The notes: generated from the sequence alone by a model not told the origin. A stretch of 64,000 nucleotides of DNA from Arthrinium phaeospermum (GCA_006503535.1 QYRS01000005.1:3038001-3102000), one strand, 5' to 3'; shown: positions 11,261-24,300, numbered from the stretch's first letter. A program made the numbers and translations.

Positions 11261-12375
11261 TCAACCCGACTTATTAGCCAAACGCTCCAACAAAACCCGA
11301 AATCCCTTCTTCAGCGCCGTCTTCTTCCAGTCGCTGCCTTTCTTATCGTCCTTATCGCCCCCGTGCTTCTTCTTCTTACTGGCCGCCGCCCGCTCGATCC
11401 CCTTGACCACCACCCCCCCACCAGCTCCTCCAGGTACTCGACGAGCAGCCGCTCGAGCAGCCCCGCCCGCAGCTCGGCCACGAGCCGGTCCAAAAGCGCA
11501 CCCTCGATCAGGCCGCCTAGGTCGTCGGCCAGCTTCTTCATCTCGGGCTCGGTGGGGCCCCGGGCGCCGTGGCCGAAGACGCCTTGGAGGATGTCTTGGA
11601 GGCCGGCGTGGAAGGGTGAAGGAGCAACGTTGCGGGAGGCCCGCCTCGGCGGCTAGAGGTCTGGGCGAGGCGACTTGGGGCCTGCGGGGTCGCGGGTTGT
11701 ACTGCTTCTGCTGCTGTGGTGGCGATGGTGGTGGCGACGATGTCTATGGCGGTCGCTATGAGTACTGCTGCGATGGCGGGTGATACTGGTAAGTAGTCGC
11801 TGCGTTGCGGCATGGTGGGCGGCTGGACGTGATCTCAGGGACGTTGCGGCGTGAAGCAGAAGGTAGAGAGCGCTTGGCGAAAAGACGAAGGAGGCAATGG
11901 TACTGCTGCTGGTACTAAAGGCGATGGTCGACTTGTGCTGCTGTGTGGTGGGGATGCTGTGCGCAGCTCTTTGCGAGTGGTTTTGCCATTTTCTTTTCGA
12001 TGGCCTGAACCGATGCGACTGATGATAACGATGGTGACTTGAGGCGGGGCTGGTCCTTTTCCTTGCTGCTCGAGTGGTGACGCGAACGATGCGAAGACGG
12101 ATCTTGAGGTTGTTTTCCATGTCGTCGAGCACTACCGGTAGCTGACCGATGGTCCGTCTCGGAATCCGTCGCCATGTTGTCTTTCTCGCCCGTCGGTGGT
12201 GTGTAATCGCGGGAGAGGTACGGTGATCGTTTCTTCACTGTCCCGGTGGTGGTGTTTCTTCCTCGCGAGACGTGGCGGAGAGAGAGGTCATGTCGTCAGA
12301 TGGGGCGCGACCACCTGGAAATACACTGCGTTGCCGCGTCTTTGGTACGACGATGTTGTCATGTTGCGAGGGCAT
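11261..12375 (-). CDS. Basic, disordered fungal protein with helical C-terminal part (several apparent frameshifts)
   Basis: The likely ATG is at 12375 (MPSQHDNIVV). The N-terminal half is Ser/Arg/His-rich low complexity (SRDYTPPTGEK, SHRSRHHSSSKEKDQ). The C-terminal half looks folded. It contains FHAGLQDILQGVFG, an amphipathic stretch MKKLADDLGGLIEGALLDRL, EYLEELVGG, a Lys/Asp-rich linker (SKKKKHGGDKDDKK) and the end VLLERLANKSG at TGA 11263-11261. A cctctag acceptor near 11655 implies at least one intron in the Ala/Pro-rich middle. One-base slips are needed near 12243 (ccggga) and in the seven-C run near 11414. No function is recognised. Confidence 0.45.
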
Positions 12376-12682
12376 TGTCGCACTGCTACGCCGTAGCACG
12401 TGAGGGGTGAACAAGCGGTTGATTGATTGACTCGACCGAGGTAGTAGGTAAAGGCTTCGTGGTTTTCGCTGGTTGCTTGTTTTCAAAACGTTCTGCCCGG
12501 CTTATTCATTTCACGTTATAAGAGGAGGGGTTGTCACTTTTATTTCACATTCGTGTGAGAAGTCTGTCAGTAGATTGATTGCTAGTAAATGCCAGTTTAT
12601 CGATCTACAGTAGCCATGTTATTCGCTACTTGGCTCTAAGGCCACCACCACCTGGAATAAAGTCGCGAGGGAGGTGGATGAG

Positions 12683-14010
12683 TCAAAGGTATCGAGCGCC
12701 GTATCGCCAGGAACAGCTACGAGAGCATTCCTCGAAACATGCCTCCACCCCAAGTCTCGCAGTATTGTCGCCTATGGACAGGATCGTAGACTTGCCATCA
12801 TCATCGTCGTCGTCAGCGGCCTCGCCGACATGAGCGACCCGGGCCCTTTCGAGAACGGGAAAGCCGTCAAAGTCGGCCGGCGTCAGCGGCCCGCCTCGTT
12901 CCTGATACTTCCAACCTCTCGTGAGATCCACATCAATCTCCTTGAGCGTCGCTTGGCATCCTGCAGGGCTCCCAGGATCTTCCTCGCCGTAGTCCAGCAT
13001 CCGTCCTCCACGTGTGTTGTGGGAGCTAAGTTTGATATGGATGGGAGACCGCCCGCGAAGCACGAATCGCTCGAGGTTCGGGCACGACCGGAGCAAGAAC
13101 CGGATAAATGCCTCGCCGAAGACACAAGCGTGCATCTCGAGGGTCTTGATGTTCCGGGGGAAGCCGGGGCCCCGGCCTGCTCGATGAAGGGCTCGTCCGG
13201 TCCAATGCCCCCGCATCGCCATAGCGCCAGCTTCTTGACGTTGGGTGTCAAAGCCAGCAAGGGAACAAGGGGCTCCAGATCACGGAAGCCCTGTGGTACT
13301 CCCAGCCCAGCCGCAAGTCGACGATGGAGTCGAAAGGTTTGATAGCACCAGCTTTCGCCATGCGCCCGAGCATGTCGAGCCAGGGCTGTGACTGGGCCAG
13401 CTTTATCGCGGTGAAGACCAGAGACTTGAGTCTGGGAAGCAGAGGTATCACTAAAAACGTCAGGAGATTCGGAAGCACGGCCTGACGTCTAGTTCCATCG
13501 GCATCGACGTAAACCCATGACGGGCTAGACATGCGTCGCAAAACGGTGTCTCCTCGCTTCCATTCCCACACATGAAAGGCGTACAGCGGGAAGGCGTAGG
13601 GATCAAATCCAAGACACTCGGCAAGGCGTCCATACGTCTCGAGTAAAGCAGGCCAGAGCTGGAGTTCTACGAGCGGCCCCAGCAGAGTGAGCTCCCTCAC
13701 ATGCGAGAGCAGGTGTGGGCGGTCCAAGACGGTCCGGATAAAGCGAAGAAGCCTCGAGAAGCCCTGTTTGTGCGCATTGCCTTTCCAGCTTATATCATAC
13801 GGTCTGATATCGTGGGATCTGAACAACGCGCGTTCCGCCTCTGCGGAAATCCCCTTCGAAACGCGGCACAGGGCCTTCAGGCGGATGCAGGACCTCGACT
13901 ATAATAGTGCAGGTCGGGGTTCTGGGAGATTCTATCGGCGAGCTTTTCGCATACGAGGATCCAGATCTCGAGGGGAACGGCCCCAGCGTGGTGGTGCGCC
14001 CTTCGGACAT
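12683..14010 (-). CDS. F-box-like/LRR-type fungal protein, broken by several single-base frameshifts
   Basis: The ATG is at 14010. Across three frames the protein reads in order. It has an F-box-like start (LEIWILVCEKLADRIS, then IRLKALCRVSKGISAEAERVLFRS). A leucine-rich body follows (HVRELTLLGPLVELQLW, LPRLKSLVFTAIKL, TPNVKKLALWRCGG, IKTLEMHACVFGE, CPNLERFVLRG). The acidic tail contains six Asp in a row and ends near 12683. Frame changes are needed near 13975, 13905, 13290 and 13165, each by one base in or beside a G/C run. If intact it would be a substrate adaptor of SCF-type ubiquitin ligases. The F-box is weak, so this is an inference. Confidence 0.55.
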
Positions 14011-14280
14011 GATAGCTGTTGAGACGCTTATGAAAATCCAGAAAAGTAGAACAGAGAACCTATTGGGAAGAAAAATCTAATGAATTTCGATTGCTTGCCG
14101 AACCACTACACTATAGCTGTGGTGCCGTCTATAAAGTGCCCACCGAACCTGGCACCAATGAAAGTCTATCATGGGGGGTATATCTTGCTCTTTCTCTCTC
14201 TAAGCCCCTCGCATCTTACGATCGCGTCCAAAGCTTAACTTATTGATACCTTCGCAAAACGTGTCGCCCGCCCGCCCGCC

Positions 14281-15480
14281 CTAGGAAGTGCTGTTCTGTC
14301 TAAAAGCCCTCAGGATGGCCTGGCTCACGACGGGGTACGACATGATGCGGTCGTGCACGCCGTACTTGACAATCTGCTCCCGCAGCACGCCGGCCGGCGA
14401 GGTCGACGTGACGGCCCACCCGCCGTCGCCGAGCTCGACGCGCGTCTCCGCCTTCTCCCGCTCGAGCTCCTCGCGCGTGATGGCCGACGGGCTCGACGCG
14501 TTGACGCCGTACCAGTACAGCATGTCGCTGTGCACCCAGGGGATGTCGACGTCGTCCTGCGCGTGGATGAGGGTGACGTCGTACTTGTGCCCGTCGCCGG
14601 GGATCCGCTGGCACGCCCGCACCAGGTCGGCCAGCCGTTCTTTCGTCGGCCACTTGCTCACAATGTACTTGTTGAGCCACTCGAGCAGCTTGGGGAACCG
14701 CGCGACGGGGCCGAGGATGGGGATCGTCTGCCCCACGCGGTACGTCGCCGTCAGCATGGCCACGTCGGCGAAAGGCGCCACGACGACGATGCCCGAGAAC
14801 AGCACCGGGTCCTGCTCGCGCACCGCCAGCGACTGCGCCAGCGAGATGCTGACGGCCGTGCCGAGCGACTGGCCGAAGAGCACGATGCGCGACGGCGGGA
14901 TGCCGGCCACGTTGACGGCCCAGGCCGCCAGCGTCTGCGCGTCCATCAGCAGTCCCGCCTCGGAGGGCGAGCCGGTGCTGGCGCCCCAGCCGCGGTAGTC
15001 GATGGCGACGACGTGGATGCGGTCGGGGGCCGCGGCGGACATGGCGCGGTAGCTCTGGGGCCGCCAGCCGGAGGCCATGCTGCCGCCGGCGCCGTGGAAG
15101 TAGAGCACGAGCAGGCTGTCCGGGTCGTCGCGCAGCAGCTGGAAGCCGAGGCGCTGGGTGATGTCGGGGGCCAGGGCCGAGGCCGGCTCCCGCACCAGCC
15201 GGTCCTCGTGCCGCTGGTACAGGCCCAGCGGCAGGACGTGCCAGGCGTGCAGGGTCTCGCCGTCCGGGGTGCGCAGGCTGAAGGGCGTGACCTGGTTGCG
15301 CGAGAAGCCCCAGTGCTCCGGGATGTTGAGGTCGAGCGTGCCCGTCTGCACGACGCCGTGCAGGTAGATGGCGTGGTTCTGGAAGTAGGGGAAGCTGAGC
15401 AGCGCGATGAAGGCCGCGTACAGCAGCGTCGGCGCCGCGACGGCCCAGGCTACCGACTTGAGGGGGGAGAACGTGTACAT
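14281..15480 (-). CDS. Alpha/beta hydrolase, ABHD12-like, membrane anchored
   Basis: A single exon of 399 residues with ATG at 15480. A hydrophobic N-terminal segment (about residues 9-32) probably anchors it. The hydrolase core shows the oxyanion motif YFHGAGG (127-133), the nucleophile elbow FGQSLG with Ser205, a candidate acid at Asp310 (HAQDDVDIPW) and a C-terminal His376 (YGVHDRIMS). ABHD12-type enzymes hydrolyse lysophospholipid and acylglycerol esters at membranes. The exact substrate here is unknown. The gene is very GC-rich at third positions, which creates long spurious antisense frames. It follows the 2EXR gene on the same strand, 566 bp away. Confidence 0.88.
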   Translation of the reverse strand: MYTFSPLKSVAWAVAAPTLLYAAFIALLSFPYFQNHAIYLHGVVQTGTLDLNIPEHWGFSRNQVTPFSLRTPDGETLHAWHVLPLGLYQRHEDRLVREPASALAPDITQRLGFQLLRDDPDSLLVLYFHGAGGSMASGWRPQSYRAMSAAAPDRIHVVAIDYRGWGASTGSPSEAGLLMDAQTLAAWAVNVAGIPPSRIVLFGQSLGTAVSISLAQSLAVREQDPVLFSGIVVVAPFADVAMLTATYRVGQTIPILGPVARFPKLLEWLNKYIVSKWPTKERLADLVRACQRIPGDGHKYDVTLIHAQDDVDIPWVHSDMLYWYGVNASSPSAITREELEREKAETRVELGDGGWAVTSTSPAGVLREQIVKYGVHDRIMSYPVVSQAILRAFRQNSTS

Positions 15481-16046
15481 GGTGAACAGCGGGCCCCCCG
15501 ACTCAAGGCGATCGATAATATGGGGGAAAAGCTTGGCGTTTCTTGGTTTGGCTTGGCTCCAATCCGATCTGATACTCCGGGTACAAGTGAGTGTGATGCC
15601 CTTTGGATGAGCGATGTACGGACGCGAGCGCGTTCAAATGAGTAAGTAGGTAAAAAATGCTGAAATACTGAAACAGAACAGCGGTCGGTTGGTCCTGCAC
15701 CCGGCAAAAATTGGGATCCACTGCGGGAGAAGATACTTCAGGTGACGTGGCTGCTAAATACCAGTGCGCTATGCAGATCCCCACAGCGCCTGACCCCTAT
15801 TTCGCGGGCGCTAAATTTACGTGTACCCGGTTGCGCTCGCTGCGATACAAGACATCACATGCAGGACATTCTCAAGCATGCACCAATACTGCAAATATGT
15901 GGCGCTTTAACTATATAAGTACATTGATTACTCGATGAGTGACAAGCCTGCTCAATCTTTGAAAAAGGTTGGTTAGATAAGTGATGTAGTCGAGCTCCGT
16001 GCTTGTCAGGACAAATGCCACAACCAACAACATTAGGTCCCTGCTG
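15481..16046. other. Intergenic (promoter of the hydrolase)
   Basis: 566 bp between two minus-strand genes. No gene or repeat is seen. Confidence 0.5.
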
Positions 16047-17192
16047 TTAGAACGTCAGCACCCCCAACTCTGGCAAGCCCTCTCCCGCGTCCGCGGAGAA
16101 TAGCCAAAACCCGAACGCCGCCTCAACCTCGGCCGGCGACCGGCGTGTGGGCTCCCGCCTATCGTTGTGGTCGTCGGACGACCTGGGCCGTGTCGTCCAC
16201 GCCAGCTCCCCCTGCCAGTCCTCGCTCTCGTGCGCGTACGCTGTCAATCTATCGCCGCCATCCCACGCATCCCAATCGCGGACGGCCCAGAGCTCGAGGA
16301 GGGGCTCGTAGCGGGCGATTAGTCGTTGTTGCTCCTGGCTCAGGGCCACGCCTGCCTTGATGAGGACCTGGGACCACTGCGCCTCGAACTGGATGCGGAT
16401 CGAGCGGATGGCGGTCCGGAGCCCCTGTCGCCGCTCTTCGTCGACGGGGCCCCGGGGGCCGTGCCACTGGTGCACGACGCCGCCCGGCTCCTCCGGGGGA
16501 GCCATGAAGGGGCGTAGGGACCGGATCTCGAAGCACCGGACCGGCCCGAAGGCGACCTGGTGGGCCCTATCCAGGTCCGTGAGGGAGATGCAGAAGACCC
16601 TCTGCAGCTGCGCGAGCGTTTCCAAGTAGGCGGCCCGCGCGGGCGGCGGCTCGATCTCCGGGGGCCGCAGGAACCGGTCCCACGCGTCCAGGGTCCGGTA
16701 GTCGACGGCCAAGTTGAGGAGGCCGACGCCGTTCGGGTCGTACGCTTTCAGATCGCAGAAGAAGTCCACCAGCGTCTCGCGTGGGGATCCCTGGCTGGTA
16801 TTGTGGAGGTGCAGGAAGTCGCGCTCGGGGCTGAAGTAGAGGACGGCTTCCTTGGTCGTCGCCCTGCCGGTCCAGACGAGGCAGCGGATGCGGACGCGGT
16901 AGATTCGCAGGGCTTCCGATCGGGACTCGTGGTTGGCGCCCAGCAGACTGCTGTAGAGATGAGCGCCGGGCACCACCGGGCGATACGCGCTCCCGCTGGT
17001 CTCGTTCCCAAGCCCGTTGCTCTCTGACCGGAGAGGGCCTTCGTCCCCATTCTTGGAGGGCCGAAAATTGACCATGATCAATCGGTTCTGTGGCAATGCC
17101 TGGCACCATATCTCCTTGCGAATCTCCGCCGGAAGGCAGGCAAATTTGGGGAATACATTGTGGTGGGATGGGGAACTATTGAGATGGGACAT
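16047..17192 (-). CDS. 2EXR-domain protein of unknown function
   Basis: A single exon of 381 residues starting at ATG 17192 (MSHLNSS). An upstream GTG would lengthen it but is not needed. The N-terminus carries the 2EXR signature FPKFACLPAEIRKEIW (two-EXR fold, common and expanded in filamentous fungi). Positions that follow the family pattern include LLGANHESRSEALRIYRV and NLAVDYRTL. The C-terminal third is Arg/Glu-rich. These proteins are abundant, fast-evolving and have no established biochemical role. No membrane or signal segment is seen. Confidence 0.78.
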   Translation of the reverse strand: MSHLNSSPSHHNVFPKFACLPAEIRKEIWCQALPQNRLIMVNFRPSKNGDEGPLRSESNGLGNETSGSAYRPVVPGAHLYSSLLGANHESRSEALRIYRVRIRCLVWTGRATTKEAVLYFSPERDFLHLHNTSQGSPRETLVDFFCDLKAYDPNGVGLLNLAVDYRTLDAWDRFLRPPEIEPPPARAAYLETLAQLQRVFCISLTDLDRAHQVAFGPVRCFEIRSLRPFMAPPEEPGGVVHQWHGPRGPVDEERRQGLRTAIRSIRIQFEAQWSQVLIKAGVALSQEQQRLIARYEPLLELWAVRDWDAWDGGDRLTAYAHESEDWQGELAWTTRPRSSDDHNDRREPTRRSPAEVEAAFGFWLFSADAGEGLPELGVLTF

Positions 17193-19867
17193 GTTATGAG
17201 TAGCTTGATATGTGTGGACAGATATCTCTGTCACCCCCTTTCGCTGGAAGCCTCAAGAAATCAAGTTGAGTTGAGACTACTAAAGAAACGGGCATGCTTT
17301 AAGATGTCCTGGTGTATGCTGCTGCCTAAAAGACCGGCGCAATACGTCAAAAGATCCTCCGAGACCGACTTGTAGTCGCTGTACATACACTGCGGACACC
17401 GGAGATAATCTAGCTCAAAAACAACGAAGATCAACTAGGCCGCGATTGCTAAAATCTGATCTGGGAAATGACGAAGCGCTGTGATTGGTAGACTGTACCC
17501 TCGACCGTTTCTTAGTAACTGCGGGGTGACCTGCTAGCCCCTGAACCGCCCCTATTCTAGAAACAGCAATCAATCAGAAAACCATGACGACGACAACCCT
17601 ACTTGTCGACGAGCTCAATGCTCGAAAGATGGCGTCTTTATTGCTTGTCAAGCGTTTCCAAGGGCTTACACCGAATGCATGTATTTTCAGAGTGAGTGTG
17701 GGAGTGTGGGAGAGCACCACTAGAAGAGCAACGGCCCGTCATGTGCACCATTGAGCTTCAGCGACGCTGACCGCCAAGCCAGAGGTTAGGTAGGTATAAA
17801 GCACGGAATGAGTCTTCTTCTCAGAGTAGAATAAATAAATACACAGACGGCCGGACCCCTCGGCCCTGTCAACGACCCGGACCTGGATATGGAGATCGCT
17901 GCGACGCCCGGTATGATCCCAAGATCGTGAGTAAGGCGGGGCGAGACCACCGCGGCATCGGCCTCCATGATGAGGAGGGCGACAACAGCACCAGGCCCCG
18001 ACAATGCTATGACAGACACGCCGACACTCGAGACCACCACTGCGCAGGGACAAGAGCAAGAATGATCAGGCCACTGAGGTGGTGGCCCAGAAGCGACGAG
18101 AACTGCCGCCGCCATTGCGGCCGGGATACGGCCACCCGCCTGCTGGAATATCGGCTGCCGGCCAACAGGGGAGCGGCCGACCTGCTGCACGACGTTCCTA
18201 CGGCGAATTGAATCCGGATACAGCATGGGTGCGGCGATATCCGGGTTTCCGTGGCGTCTTGTAGCAGGCATCGCACTTTCAGAGAGCAAGATTTGAGGCC
18301 CAGGGATCTGCTTTGTCCGCAAATTGCGCGTGTACGTACGGATCCAATCACCCTGAACCCGATCTTGTTCCTGGACCGAATTGCTTCATCAAATGCAAGG
18401 GGTATATGCGCGATTCGGCAGTATCACCATCACGATGACCAACCGCCAACCCATCCCGAGTCACGATCGCCGATCCCGCGACAGACAGGCCCTTCATAAG
18501 TCATACCATCAGCCGAACTTCGCTTTTTCTCCTGCGGGGGCGCGAGAACTGAAACGAATTGCTGCCTTTGTTGTTGGCTTCTTCTTCAGCTGTGCCAGGG
18601 GTAGTGGTGTCCTGTCCCCCTTCCACACCCCCACTCTGTAACTTCTACCTCTCACTCCAGCTCCCCGAACTCCAAGCCAAACCGACCCAAGCGGCACAAC
18701 TACAGCAAAACAGAATAACAATCAATCAGAACATGGTTTCATATCCAATCGTTTCCTTTCCTTGCCCTTCATCCTTTCCCCTCCCTGCAATAAATGCTGC
18801 CTGCCAGCCAGTCTGTCGCCCACCGGCGCGCCGCGCACCCCGAAGATACCGAACAACCGGCACACGATGCCCACGCCCAAACCTTAATCCAGGACCCCTG
18901 CCAAGCCAACCCTCCCGAGAGACGGGACCCGTAACAGCACGGTTACAAACAAGCCCAGCCAGCTAGCCAGCGCCGAGGGGGTTCTCACACCATAAATATT
19001 CACTCATTCCCGCTCGCTCTTGGGGAACCAAGCAGTGGTGGCTGTCCACTTTTGCTGTCATCCCCAGGGCTTGGCTTCTCCTCCTCCTTGCTTTGCTATT
19101 TCTCTCTCTCTGAGGTCTCTCAAAAGGGACTCCCGAATCGCCGACTAAGATGTCGCAGTCATGGCATGGTACTTCATGGCCACATAAGACGTTGCGCCAC
19201 CACACCATAGCCCAAGGACTAACATGCCCAATTCGATTCGGTACATTGGCGACATGATACCTCGGCGGCTCACATTACCTCGCTGGTAACAACCCAAGTG
19301 TCAGGAACTATCAACCAACTACGAAGGCGAGGTCACCCAAAAATGATTTAGGATCAGGTGGCATATGTTTAAAAGCGGTGTATTTGGTATTGGTATCATT
19401 TGCGTGGTAACGCTATCATCGAGATATCTTATGAGGTCCGTCGGCCCAACAGTTTGGCCGAACAAGACCCATCTAGGATCGAGGGGCCCGTGATATCCAG
19501 GTAACATAGGTAAACCCCCCCATCCAACTCCCGTCTCGTCTTCTTGTCTTCTTCCACCTCTTTCTCTCATGCTAATCAGGTTTCGTATATGATTATGACT
19601 TATAAGCCCGTACTGTCGTTATCCTTTCATGGCTGCGAACAGCGTTGTTTTTCCAAATCAGCCATTCGAAGTTTCGGTAACGTAACGTAACCTCTCTCCT
19701 TCCCCTATGCTGGGTGGAAACCCCACACATCTATCCAGTCGAGGCCGTGGTGTGCGCCCGACTGCAGAAAAGTATAAACAAAAATAAACGCCGCGCTTAA
19801 TGCTGATCCAAAATGCTGATGCCGTTATTACGATGGAATAGTGCAAAAAATAAGTTCCAAAACGAGA
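17193..19867. other. 2.7-kb intergenic stretch
   Basis: No convincing coding region. Frames of 80-180 codons exist at 17739-18322 but have low-complexity composition and no recognisable domain. The right part probably includes the AUR1 3' UTR. Confidence 0.5.
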
Positions 19868-21338
19868 TCATCGTATCGAAACGCCGTTGAGCTGGTGGAC
19901 CGGTGAACCGGGTGTGGTTCTGGAGAATGACGACTCTCCACTGCGACGGTCCTCCGTGGGGGAAGCTGGGCCCGAATCACTTCCGATCACAGTAGAGCTG
20001 TAGGCAGAGCCACTGCTCAAGGACCACTCGTCGCTATCGCCGGTTCCGCGACGCTCAAGCAGGCCGAGACCGTATCCGTACTCCTCGTCAGCCGCCTTCT
20101 TCATCTCGCCGACCTCGACGAAGTCGTACTCCCAGCGGTGCGCCTTCTCCAATTGCTGGTGGGGCAACCACCGGGTGCGGGCAGTGAAGAAGATGGCAGC
20201 GGCAGCCAAGCTTCCACCAACAAGATCGACAGCGTAGTGGTGGCTCAGGTACATGGTCGCCCACCAGAGCCAGCCGACGTAGAAGATGAAGAAGGGTCGG
20301 AATCGTGGGAAGCAGTAGCTCATGAAGAGGGCCTCGAGGGTGGCGTCGGCGGCGTGCAGACTCGGGAAGGCGCCGAAAGGCACGGGCGCCGTCGAGAAGC
20401 TGGTCGTGTACATGTCCGCTCCGAAGATCTTATCGATGCGCGCAAGACCAGCGGGCGAGCCTGGCATTCCGTAGTGCGCCGGTGCGAGGCCGTACTTAGC
20501 CTCGTACCAGGGCGGCGTGCAAGGGAACACCAGGGCCATGGTGACACCGAAAATGCTCAACCAACCGAACGACTTGGCAAAGACGGGCAGGGTCTTGGGC
20601 GCGGCGAAGAGGAAGATGAAGATCGAGCAGATGAGCGGGTTCGCAAAGTGGCCAATGCCGTACGGGATCCATGCGAAAATATCGAGGACCGGGTGCGTGT
20701 GCTTGGACAGGATGTTGGAGAGGTTGGCGCCGTACAGCACATTTTCGAGGGCAGGCAACACCTTGACCCAAATGTGAGGTCGAACTTCAGTCGGGATGTA
20801 TCTGTGGTGGGGGGTGGCTGGTCAGTTTGGGTTGCGAGGTGGGCACGGGTGACGTAATTGAGGCTAGCTGGGATTGTTTTCCGAGATGCGCTCTTCAATC
20901 GCCCGAAACGGGGCTCTATGATGGGGTTGCCACTTACCGACTGGAAAAGAAGTAGAGCAAATACGTCCAGATGGGCCAGGACGGCAGGAAAAACTGCCTC
21001 GTCGCCGGCATGAGCAAAAGCAAGACATAGCCCAGCGCGGCGGCCATCTTGATAAACGGTGCATGCACGCCAATGATGAACAGCGAAGCGCTGCACAGGC
21101 AGGCCAGGAAGATGTGTTGCAGGTCGAACCAGCTCCACTTATGCCTCCGCAGCGCCCGAAGGGACTGCGAGACAGAGAAGGACGTCTGCAGGGCGGCCAC
21201 GCTCTCGACGCCCGGGGTGCGGGCCTTGCCTTTGGAATCGCTTCGTTTCCGGCCCTGCCTGATGCCGGCTATGGGGTTGAGGGCGGCGAGGTCCAGAGGG
21301 ACGGGCCATTTGAAGTGCAGCTTGCTGGGCGACTGCAT
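19868..21338 (-). CDS. AUR1: Inositol phosphorylceramide synthase
   Basis: Two exons (21338-20938 and 20801-19868; intron gtaagt...caccacag) encode 444 residues. The enzyme moves phosphoinositol from phosphatidylinositol to ceramide in the Golgi, an essential fungal sphingolipid step and the target of aureobasidin A. Several membrane segments are visible (for example LFIIGVHAPFIKMAAALGYVLL, FANPLICSIFIFLF). The PAP2-like catalytic motifs are both present: FPSLHAAD with His283, and YLSHHYAVDL with His322 and Asp326. The Ser-rich tail is probably cytosolic. The gene is intact, with the normal length for filamentous fungi. Confidence 0.95.
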
Positions 21339-24300
21339 GGTGAAAATGGAGGTTTACCGGAGGAGGGGCAATTCGCGGGTCGCACAATTGTTTTGTTCTC
21401 TTGCCGCTGCTCTCGTGCTTCTCTCGCGGGCACCAATACCAAACAACGACCAGCCTAGATGGGGGTACGTAACGACTACCAACGGGGCGCCGGAGGGCTC
21501 AGGTGGCTTGGAGATGCTGAGCTTTCGGATCGAGCGGCAGGGTGCACTGGTCGAGGAAGGTATTCCCACGAGTATTAGAAGCCACCAAGAAAAAGAGATA
21601 CCGTCCAGCTAACCGTTAACGCAAGGCATGAAAATAGAGAGAGGTCAGGAAAGCAGCAAGAGAGAGGATGCAGATATTGGGAATGGGCAAGGCTTTACAT
21701 ATTCGGGTTTGGGGGTGGATGGGTGGGTTGGCAAAAGAAGCAGAAGCAGAAGCATGCAACTGGAACCCGGGCCCCATAAGCGGATCGCCTGGGAAGCAGG
21801 GATTGTGTGGGTGTGGATGTGGTGGAATAAAATCCCATCATCGACTTGAACCAACCCCGGCACCTCCAGTAATCCAAGTACTACTGACCAAGTCACTGAC
21901 TGGGAATACTTCGACCCAATACCCAATGCCAATACCCGCCCCCTTCGCTCTCTCTTTTTTTCCCTTCGTTGCATGTTCTAACACGGCCTAAAGGTGGAGT
22001 TGGATCAATCTTTCTTGCTTGGCTACTGCTAACGAACAGCTCACACGCTCCCTTTGCTTTCCTGCGAGCAAACAGGGTCCAAGCAGCAGCGACTGACAGT
22101 GTCAGCGTCACTCGCGCTCATTCACAATTACCCTCCAAGACAGGCCTGCACTGCTAAGGAACAAAACTCCGTACGGGTTGCTTATTCTGGCGCAGTCACC
22201 AAGAAGTGTAAGTACCTATCAGGCACACATCGCGACAAACAAACCTATCAGAATCCGATCATCCCATCAAATGAATCAGTCCTGACCCCTCCTCCTCGTG
22301 ACTACCTAATCCGTCTCGCCTCTTGCTGCATATGCCGAGTCAAAAAGTAAACCCCGAGAGTCCGAGGTCAGGTAAGCAATTGCTTATTAGTATTAGCTAG
22401 TCTCCAGCTCCAGGGCTGGGAAAGTCTGTTTAGCATGTAGGTACGGAGCAAGGAGTATGCGACTGAGGAATAAAAAAAGGAAACGGCCCGTAATTGATCG
22501 TATTATTCATTGTCTCTTTCATAACCCGAGTTCCAACAGCAGATGGAAGCATGGAAGGGGTTCCGCCCTTTTGGTGTCTCAACCATTTAACCTACTTCTA
22601 CTTGTAACTCGTAGGCGCGCTGACTTGGTCTTGGCCCCTCCCTCCGTCACCCAGAAATCTTAGCCGCCTCGTCCAGGATCGGGATTCGGCACATGAACGG
22701 GCTGCGAGCGAGAGAGCCACTTCTTTCCATGTCGCCCATTCACCGTTATTCAACAGCGGTACGTATTCTATTTATTCATGGGATGATCGGTCAACGTTTG
22801 TGCAACACCACCCCCAAAGATGCAGCGTCTGAGACAGTCCAGACATCTGCAGCTGCACACACACATGCACCAATACATTGACGATACCACACCATCCATG
22901 CCCTCATGAGCCCATCATTCAGGGACCATCTCAACACCAAGCAACTAGCACCAACTCTTTCGATAGAGGGAAACACGCATCTGCATACTAATTGATCCCA
23001 AGGGACGTGGCATAGGCTTGGAGTTCGTCATCGTCAAGCTCCACCCCTCGAGGCTAACCAGCCAGCGCTCGTAGGTGGCGCCTGCACAGGCAAAACGGGT
23101 GACGGGCTCGGATTGAGCTGCACACCGACGTTTGCAGGGATGAGACGAGACGGTGTTTGCATAAAACAAACCCGAACTTTACGGAAAACCCGACACGCAA
23201 AATCCGACAGCTAGAACAGACGGACAGATAGATACGTAGCGGGAGATCTCTGGGCAGTAGCTCTGGGCGGCCATCACCTGCTCCAGGATTGCGGGAAGGG
23301 CTTATCAGCTTACGGCGGGCAGACTGACTGAGTCACGGCGTAAGGACAGGCATCATCCATCTTCGTTGCAGAGCGAGATAAGAGAGAGCGAGCTTGTTCA
23401 GAGGCGGTTGCTTCCAAGCGAGAGCTCCCTCCCAGTGAGCCAGGTGCCAGGGCGCCCGCATCTGCCCTACTGCTGCAGCTTGCATCCCCAATCACCAACC
23501 AAAGGCGACGCTGAGCTTGGCCTGGGTTTCCCTGGTTGGCATGGTCGGTTGTATCCCACTCGTCTGATCTGCGAAACGGAAATGCACGGGGTTCCCGCAG
23601 ATTCAGGGAACGGAATTGCTTGCTGCCAGCGCCAGCTACACGCTTGACGATCAATTACCGATTGAAATGGCTGCTGTAACTCGTCGGTACCCACCCAGCA
23701 TGCCATAATCGTTCGAACGCTCCCCTCGCAAGTCACAATAATTCCGAGGTTAGACGTGCAGTTCGCGCCCTCTGAAACATTGCTGGCATTACTCGCCAAC
23801 ACTGCATGTTGCATGTCGCGTGCGCGCGTGGGCTTTGATTGGGTTTCCTCCAGAATCCAGGCCTTCGCTCCAGTTGATCCAGGTCCCCATTCTTGCCAAG
23901 AGGCAATGGTTGGTGTCGAAAAGTCCGGTTGATCCGGTCAGCCTTGGCATTGGATCGGAAAAAGCACGATCTTGCCCTGTGGTTTGTCAGAAGTCCTTCC
24001 TTTGCCTTCTTTCTTGGTCAGCCAACGGGATGCTGAGTGTATCCGGGACACCGCAGCAAGTTGCAAGCAGCATAAGCATAAGCTGTTTTCCGTACTACTG
24101 TTCCATTCCACCGCCCGTCCGCGCCCGGCCATGTGAAAGGCATGAGGGTGCTACATCGGAAGCGGTTGGTGGATAGGCAATCGCCCGTCTCGAATAGATC
24201 TCAACATGTATGCCAACCAACTGCCAACTGCCAACATGCAATATGCAACATGGGCATTGCTGGGGCGTTGCTACCGCATTGTCACTGCGTTGGACACCAC

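Noticed and set aside
14353..15645. Long open frame of 430 codons on the plus strand
   Set aside because: It is antisense to the alpha/beta hydrolase. GC-rich third positions on the minus strand suppress stops, and the product is low-complexity Gly/Arg/Val with no domain.
17786..18322. Minus-strand frame of 178 codons
   Set aside because: No recognisable motif, overlapped by other equally open frames, and of simple Ala/Val/Ser composition.
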